Positions 1-9,000 of a stretch of 21,361 nucleotides of DNA are shown here, piece by piece (the stretch's first letter is position 1; every line of letters begins with the position of its first letter). The notes under the pieces are model-generated. The model searched no databases. It was not told the origin of the DNA and worked only from the letters and a program-made list of their open reading frames with translations. Position numbers and translations under genes: made by a program. Origin of the DNA: Desulfonema limicola (lineage in GTDB: Bacteria; Desulfobacterota; Desulfobacteria; Desulfobacterales; DYRC01); the NCBI GenBank assembly GCA_020718925.1, contig DYRC01000015.1, positions 1-21,361 on the forward strand, given 5' to 3'.

Positions 1-3000
1 CATGTCATAAGGTACAACAACCGATCCGGCTTGTGCAGGCAGTATCGCGGTTCCGCTGATAACCGAACCGGAAGAATAATCACTTGCCAATGCAGCATGT
101 CCCGCTGTCGGCGAGGTATTCACATACCAATCCACCGTCATGCCGTCTGTGGTCTCCACAGTCTTGGTGATCTTGAAGTATCTGGCACCTGTGGCCTGAG
201 CATCGCCTTCAACAAAGTAATTGTTGTAGCGACCCATGTCCTTCCATGTGATACCGTCCAATGCCGTACCGTCAGTCTGTGTGCCACCCGTAAGAATCCA
301 ATTAGGCTCTGATGCACCGGCAGTAGGGGTAACTACAGCAGTTGCCACATAGAAGTGTCCGTTCAGCTTCGGATCCGTCGGCATAATCATCGTGCCGGTC
401 TGAACCGCCATGCCCGGAGTCCATTTCTGATCAAAAACACCCATATCCTTCCAGATGATTCCGTTGTCAGAAACATTGCCGCCGATAACCCATGCAGGCT
501 CAACCGCTCCGGTAGTAAGACTTGTTCCGATTGTTGCCGGAGTTATGCTATCTTTGGTTGCCATATAGTAATGACCGTTCCAATTGCCATCTTTGGGAAC
601 AACATACACTGGGCTGGCTGTACCACCGGCAGTAACAGTATGTCCTGATGCCCAATCCGGCAACCGGCTGTCATTCATGCCCGGCTGTGACTGATCCACT
701 TCGATCTTGATGACCGGGATATCATTATCAGCAATTGTTCCGGTAAGTGCGGAATAATTGTTAATTCCGACATTTCCGGTTATACCTCCGGTTACAGAAA
801 CGATATTGATCGCAAAGGTCTCAGTGGGTTCATACATCTTATCATCAAAAATACCCAGCTTCATTGCCACCTGGGTCACTCCGGCATTTGTCTGCTCAGG
901 AATCACCAGAGAGAAATACCCCGCTGTCTGACCTGCGATGACTGTTGCGCCGCCGGTAAAACTCAAGCCTGCCGAATATCCGGCACCAGCACCAGCGCTG
1001 TAGAGAACCTGAACATCAAAGTCTTCCGGTTTCGCATTTGCCAAACCGTCACTTGCCACCATCGCTTGTCCAGAAGCAGCAGCCGTATAAGACGGAATGA
1101 CCTGGAAGTTCACCGTTACCGGATAAGAACCCGTAGCTACTTGCAGATTCAACGAGTATCCGTTGGTACCTGCGTATTCATCTATCGTTCCGACTGTTGA
1201 ATTGAACGACACCGTTCTTGCCAAACTCAGGTCGTCATAATCAACTACTGTTGCCGTGACGATGCTTGCAGAGGTGTTGGTCTGCAAATTGCTGTAATAC
1301 GTTCCGGTGGACTGCGAACCCAAGCTGATGGTCAGCGGCTCATCGCCTTCATACCGGTGCCACGGTTTGGAACCAACAGCGCCCTGTGAATCATCTACGC
1401 CCTTGAGATAGTAGCTTGCGCTGGGCGTATTTTTGGGAATGCTGACCTTATACCCCAGTTTGGAGCCATTTGCATTTAAAGTCGCGCCAATCGTGTTGCC
1501 CGCAGCATCGGACAGGAAGAAATCCGCGCCCTGAGAATATTGCATCGTAGAGCCATAGCTTGCCGGTCCCGCAATATCAAGGAACACATATTCCGTTGTC
1601 GGGCTGGTGTTACCGGCGTAATTCGCATTTTGGGACAAATACACTGTCAGCGTTGCTGATTGTGCAGTGCCGCCTGTGCCGATTTCCGAGAATGTGCCTG
1701 AAGATGGGGAAATCGCAAGAGACACTGTCGGACCCGGATCATCGTCTGCTATCGTAAAGGTGATGTTCGCATCGCTTGATATCTCCGCGCCAACCACAGA
1801 TCCCGAAATACCCACCGTGAAGGTTTCAGCGCCTTCATAAGTGTTATTATCGTTAATCGCATTGATATTTCCCGGAGAAACCGCTTCCGTGTATCCTACA
1901 GGAATGACTAAATATGATAAATCATAAGTATAGTCAACTCCGGCAGTTGCTTGCTTACTTACGCTATCACCGGCTTTAAAGTCCAGATTTACCGTGATAG
2001 GCGAGTTTGCCGTAGCGCCCACAACGCCGCCGTCCGTATTAACCAGCATGGCTCTGATCAGCGCACTTCCGCCATTCTCAGCAATCACGCCGCTGTATGC
2101 CAGCTTCACATAAGCTCCCGGATCATCGTCAACTATCGTCGCCGTGATGACATTTGATGAGCTGGGCTGGAAACTTGCAGTCACAACGCCCATTCTGACG
2201 GACTCAGTTCCCTCAAACACATTATCATTCACGCCCTTCAGATATGCCGTATGGATGGATTGTCCGGCAGGAAGGGTCAATGCGAGTGTTCCGTCTGTTC
2301 CGACATTGAGCCATGTTAACTGATCTACAGATACCTGATAATCCGCCGGCGCTATATAACCTGCACTCTTAGCTGCACCGCCGGTGAATGTCAGCGTAAT
2401 GGTTTCTACCACCGGGCTTGATTGCAGTGCACCTCCGCTTTGTCCATACAACCCAATCGTGAACGGATATACAGCGTCATTTTCTATGAATGTTGTCAGC
2501 CCATTGACTGGGGACAAAGTAACATCCAAATGATCCCGATCAATGATGGTTACGGTCTGTGTAGCAGTTACGCCCGGAATTGCAGAAGCTCCGGCGGCTG
2601 TTACTGCTGTTACAACGAGCTTTTCATTGCCTTCATACCCCGCGTCAACATCTGCGGTAAAATACAGAGCCTGGGTCATTGGACCCGCTGTGAACACAAA
2701 CGGAGTCGGAGCTGACCAACCGGCCACATCACCTCCCGAAACAGATGTTCCGGCTGAATACATGTGGAAATCGCCGCTCGTAGCAAAACCTGCCTGAGCA
2801 GCAGTGCCGCTATTTGTAAAGCTCAGATATGCCGTTACGGGGGTTGCAGCAGACTGGCTGAGGTACAGGGTTACGGTTGAGCTTTGCGCTACTGCGCCAC
2901 CTTCAGTAATTGACTGATTGCTGCTTATTCCCAAAGTTACTGTCGGCGCTTTGTCTGAATCATACAACGTTGCGGATACAGTGCTGACAGTAGATACGAA

Positions 3001-6000
3001 AGCACCTTTCTTGTCATAAATGGATGCGGTTACATACTCGGGTCCTTCAAAACGCCCATCAGCTGCTCCGTTCAACTGAATCATTCCAGTCGAGGCACCT
3101 CTGGGAATCACGATATAAGCTGAATTATCCCGAGAAGTCGGTTGCTGAATAGCCTGCGTTTGACCGAAAACATAGTAATCGCCGCCGTTCGTAATCGCAT
3201 TCATAGAACCGTCGCTGGCAAGATAAGCATTGATATAACTGCCTGCTGTGCCGAAGGTCAGATATACCGTAGAATCCTGAACAAGCTTATTACCTGCTGA
3301 AACATACGCCATCAACTGAGCAGGACCCGATCCTTCAGTGAAATCCGGCTGAACAAACGAGAGCGATACATTAGGACCAAGATCCAAATCCGCATCCAAG
3401 AGCGTTGCCGTGCTTGTGAATGCACTGCTCGCAAACGCGCCGCTTACTGCATACACGCCTGCTGCGGTTTGTGCAATCTCTACCGTGATCTTCTCTTCGC
3501 CTTCCAATACACGGTCTTTGATTCCTGTGAAGATGACGTCATATTGAGAAACATTCGGCGGCATAACCACCAGCATCGTATACGTTGCCGCTTTCGGCGC
3601 GGTATGAGACGTACCGGAAGAATATCCTTTCAGTGTTACTGTACCACCATTAGCGTTAGCAGGGTTGGTATAGTCATAGCTGTATCCGTATGCGCCATAC
3701 GTATGCAACATTCCGGCACTTCCGCCCCATGTTGCAAGCGCTGCGGGCCATCCTGTTCCTCCTGAATAAGGCGTCGCACCATCCGGCGGATTATCATATT
3801 CCTTATGAGTGCTGTTTGAGTCAAAGGTCAGCAGCACCGTTGTGGCAGATGCACTGGAGTTGGCAGTGGTATAATCCGATTTTGTCAGGAACAAGCTCAA
3901 CTTCATGGTATCTGTGCCATTAACAGAACCGGCAGCTATACCTTCCGAGAAGTAATACGAGTTCGTGTAAGGCGTTCCATCCGTTATATGATAAGTCTTA
4001 TCAAACGCCATCTTGATATACGGCTTATTTGCAGTATCGCTTTCCGCAATAGTTGCAGTTACGCCGCTGATGCTCGTGCTGAAAACTCCGTAAGTGCCGT
4101 ACTGATCGTAAAATCCGCCGATACTTCCGCCGATGGTGTTGACCGTAATCGAAATGTTCTCGGCACCTTCATAAACCCCTTCATCCTGTGTTGCTAAGTT
4201 GAACAGGTTATAACTTGTTACACCCGCCGGAATGGTGAAGGTCGCTGTCCAATGTCCGCCGCCGCCGGTACCATCCACATTACCCGTTGTGAATACGTTG
4301 TTCAACGTAAGCGCTCCGCCGCTGATACTCTTGATCGTAAAATCACGAGTACCGAAGCCGATATCGCCCATTACGCCGGCAGAGTCATAATACGCGCCAA
4401 AAGTACCGCCGCCTGAACCTATCTGCACTGTAAGCGTCAGCGTTTCAGAAGTCGGTGTACTCAGGTTCACAGATACCGTAGATGATTTACCCGTTAGGCC
4501 ATCTTCATTCAATGTTGCAGACGTCATTGCCAAAGTTACAGTGGGTTTTGACAGCGAGTCCTGCATCACCAATGTACCTGCAGGACCGTTTCCAAGCAGA
4601 TTATTTAATCCCTCTGCAGAGGTGCCGACAATGATATTCTCAAAGAAGTCAGGCTCATAAACGGTATCTTCCATGCCGATAAATTTAACGTAACCTCTTG
4701 TTACGCCAGCTTTCTGAAAGGTAAGGTTGATTTTACCTTCAGTAAGCGTCAATGGCGTGGGAGGAGCAACATCACCGTCATAACTGACTTCGACTTTGTA
4801 ATCCTGAGCATTTAAGCCTGTTCCGCCGGCAGACCAGTTTGCATTTCCGCCTAATGTCAGGGTTACGTTGCCCACAAAGCCGGTTGTCGGCGTCCATGGC
4901 TGATCCTTGCTGAGATCCACCTGAACGACCGGATAAGCTGCCATGTACCCTTCTTTTACAATTGTTCCCGCAACTATAGCTCCAATATAGACGCTCGGCG
5001 CAGTAAAACTTGAGTCAAACAGCTTGATTTTCCCAAGCGGAGCAGTCGTATTGTCAACGCTATACGGACTTAACGAAGAAGCGTTGGTGGTTACGATGGG
5101 CGTGAGATATTCATCGCCTTCTGTAAAAGTGTCTGTCATCCCCGTCAGGGTAAGAAGCATTGTCTGCGTATTGGCAGGAATAACAACATCTACAAACTGT
5201 TTTTCTCCGCCTGAAAACGGTAGGGGCGATGTACCCGCAAAGTATGAGCTTGCAGCTGCAGAGTAATCCACTCCGCCTTGTGCAAAACCTCTGGGCTGTA
5301 CCCAATTTGCAGGGTCTCCCTTCATATCCAGAGTTACGGTGGTGTCAATGGTGCTAGCATTGCTCAGATTGACATTCAATAGTGAAATAGAATATGGAGC
5401 AACAGCGCCTTCTGTAAAGCTTCCATATGTAGCAGAAGCCAGTGTTATTGATGCCGTAGGCGGCGCAAGACTTTCGACTTCGGTAATCGTAGCCATCTTT
5501 GCTGAGTCGCTGGTCGTGATCTGCACCTTGCTTCCCACATCTGCCCCATCAGTAACCTGAAGACGTACAAACTCGTTTCTTTCATACAGGCTGTCCGGCT
5601 GCCCCTGAAGAGTAACAAGGGTTTGACTGGCGCCTGCCGGAATAGTAACGATCATATACTTGTTGGGAAAATTGAATCCTGCTATATTTGCCGCTCCGTA
5701 ATCCGGACCATAATCTGCGTCCGGTTTACTTCCCTCTGTCGGAAGCACAGTAGGCTGCTGAATGGCAAGATTGACCGTTACAGCCTGAGCCATTATCTTG
5801 TCAAGCTTCACCGCCACCAGTGCCTGTCCGCCGTTTTCACTGAAACTTGCCGGAGCCGAAATCGAAACATAAGGCGCAGAAGTGTTTGCATCCATAATCG
5901 TAGCCGAATAAACCGGCACAGAAGTCATGAACTTGGCAACTTCAATCGGAGCGCCGCCTGCGGCGACAGGATCAGCCACTTGCACCGTAACGGCTTCACC

Positions 6001-9000
6001 GCTAGGTTCAAAGTAAGTGTCAATCTTTGCATAGACAGTTACTTTGGCGCGGGTATCGCCTGCCGGGAACACCAACTGCGTTTTGCCGGTTGAGGCGTTA
6101 ACCACAGCGGTTTGGAAAGTTCCGCCTACCGAATATCCTACGGTATAATCCGGTCCGAGGATGGAGCCATAAGTCGCAGCGCCGCCGAATTGCAGATTAA
6201 CGGTTGCCGGATTTGCAACAGAGCGGTCTAATCCTACCGTGAAGGTGCTGTTCTGTCCTTCGGAGAATTGTCCGGAGGAGTTCAGCCCTACAAATCCCGG
6301 AGAAAGAATATAAACCTGAGCGCCTCTGGCGGCGTCATCATCCACGACTGTTTCAATCAGGCTGCTCGGAGTCGTGCCTGCAGTTGCACCGCCGCCGCTG
6401 ACAACGCTTGACACGGCTACCTTGAATGTCATGTTGGGTTCAAGAAGGGGATCGTCCTTGCCCCCCATTGGAACATTGGCGGAGGTTTGTCCTGCATTGA
6501 TTATTCCCATTGTCTGAGCTGTGTAATCTGTACCCTGAACAGCAGGGTTAGTCCCTGTGGTTGCATAAGACAGATACACCGTAGACTGCAACTGGCTCGG
6601 ATACGGCACGGTAAGGTTGACCACATAGCCATTTTCCATGCTTTCCGGGAAAGATGCCGATTTTCCGGGCGAGTAAGTCAGCGATACTTGGGGAATTGCT
6701 TTCTCGTCTGTAATGGTGCCGGTAACGACCGATGTCAGAGGCGAAGCGCCGACGGTATACTGATTGGTCGGAGACGGCTGAACAGCTACGGTAAGCGTCT
6801 CACTTCCTTCATAATACGGCGTTGCTGCTCCGTCTGAAATAGCGGTGAACGTAAGGGTTGCGACTGTCTGCCCTGCCGGAATGGTAACGAGTGTTCCCAA
6901 GGCGTCCTTAGCGCCTGCTACGGTATAGTCCCACGTTGTCGGCTGCTGAGGTGTTGCATTGCCGCTTGCTATAGGCGTTGCCGCGCCGCCATACGCCAAA
7001 CTGACTGTGGTATCGGTCGCTACGGCAGTACTCATAAAGACTTTCATGGTGGCAGAACCACCTAGTTCACTGAAACTGCCAATCGCGCCTAACCAGACGT
7101 TAAATCCGGATCCGGTGTTGTCGTTGATAATTGAGGTGACCGCATTTGCGCGGATAGCCCCATCTGCAAAACTTGCAAACAAGCTCACGGTTTCATTCGG
7201 CTCCACAACGAGGTCAGAAACGCCGGTAACCGGGATGCTGATGGTGGTGTTTGAAGACGTTACTGCAACGGTGTAATAACCACCCGCAGAATCCCATACT
7301 GCCGACCCACCTAACGCGTAGTCCGCGACCGGTGTTGCATAGCCGTAAGACGCCGGATACTGAGGCGTCAGAGACATATTGACGGTCGTTCCAGGCTGTA
7401 TCGGATCACCCGCCAGATTTACCGTCAGGGTCGTGGTGTTAGACGTCAGGTATTCATGGAATGTCGAACCGAACGCCATCGCAACTGTCGGCACATTGAA
7501 ATTATCAATGAGCGTAGCCGTCATCACCGCAGGAGCAACAATCGCGGCATTGGTTGCGCTTTCAAGCGTAAAACTGGCAGTCTCATTCGGATCAAAGACC
7601 GAATCTGTTTTTCCGATCAGGGTAATCTCTGCCAGATTGCTGGATGCGGGAATCGTAACCGTCAACTTCCCATCAGCAGTTACCGTAGCACCGGAAACCG
7701 TGTAATCCGTTCCCAGAACTCCGGTTCCTGAGTAGTTGAGCTTTGCGGTAACAACGCCCTGAATCGGCTCGGTCATGGTAACATTGAGAACAGTGTTATT
7801 CGCGGTGCCGGATTCGGCAAAGGTCGCGACTGGCAGAGTCAGGCTGATTCTTGCACCGCTGGTGTTTGCATCAACAATCGGCATAGTTACGGTATCTGCC
7901 GATGTGTATGCAAATTGTCCTGCGTTGACAACATTGAAGATAAGGTTTTCCGTACCTTCAATATAAACGTCCGCCAATGCCTTGGCATACAGGGTTTTTG
8001 CCGTTACGCCCGGCGTGAACGTTACCATGTACTGACCGCTGACAATCTCAACAGGGGTTGTTCCTGCGCCATCATAGAACAGGGTATAATCCCCGCCGTT
8101 CGGAGCTGCAGCATAGCCTACAGCGCCCTGATTCACCTGATTCAGGAACACATTGACCTGATTGTTGGGATTGGGGCGATCCAACGTAACATTGATCGGA
8201 ACAGTTGAGATATTGCTGCCTTCAAGCACGGTTGTGCCGGCAGCAAGAGTCAGATGAACTGTCGGCACGGTATAGTCTTTGATAAGAATATCCGCCGTAC
8301 TCTGAGAGCCGACATTTGCGTCAACGGTTTTGATAGCATCGATCATCGCGACAATATGCAAATCCGTTGTTTCCGTGATGCCGTCTATTACTCCGACAAT
8401 GACGACATCCGCGCCGCCAGCCATCGGGTTGATGGTAATCATCTGCGGAGACGGAGTAACATTATAATCCGTGCCCAACGTTGCGCTAAGCGGTCCTGTG
8501 GAGACAAACGTGTAATACACATTGATCGGAGAGGTGATGCCCGCTGTGTTGGTCAGCTTGACATTCAGAAGAGCCGTCTCGTTTTCATACAGATAAGGAC
8601 GGGCAAAGTCTATGGTTACAGTCGGCTGACTCGCAAAATCAAAGTCCTTAATCGTCGCGGTCAGTGTGCTGTTTGCCGGGTTCAACGGAGCATCTGTGCT
8701 GGTTCCGGTAAAGATAATGGTCTCATCGCCCGTGTTGTCAAACGGAATATCTTTGAGAGCCGCAACCGTAATGGCAGCAGAGGCTTGTCCTTTCGGAATG
8801 GTAATCACGCTGTTTGTAATCGTGTAATCCGTATTCAGCGTTGCCTGCCCGCCGAAACTCAGATTGACGTGCAGATCTGCCGGCGCGGTAGCTCCGCCTG
8901 CTAAAGCTGCGGTCAGAACCGTAGAGCCGCCTTTTTCCGAGAAAGTATTCGCGCTCAGAGCCAGCGACACCTGCGGCGGCGTGTTGTCAACAATCGTCGC

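Noticed and set aside
8254..8904. Plus-strand open frame of 216 codons, with many similar ones across 31-10488
   Set aside because: They lie opposite the continuous giant minus-strand gene, are rich in Arg/Cys/His as antisense frames usually are, and match no domain.
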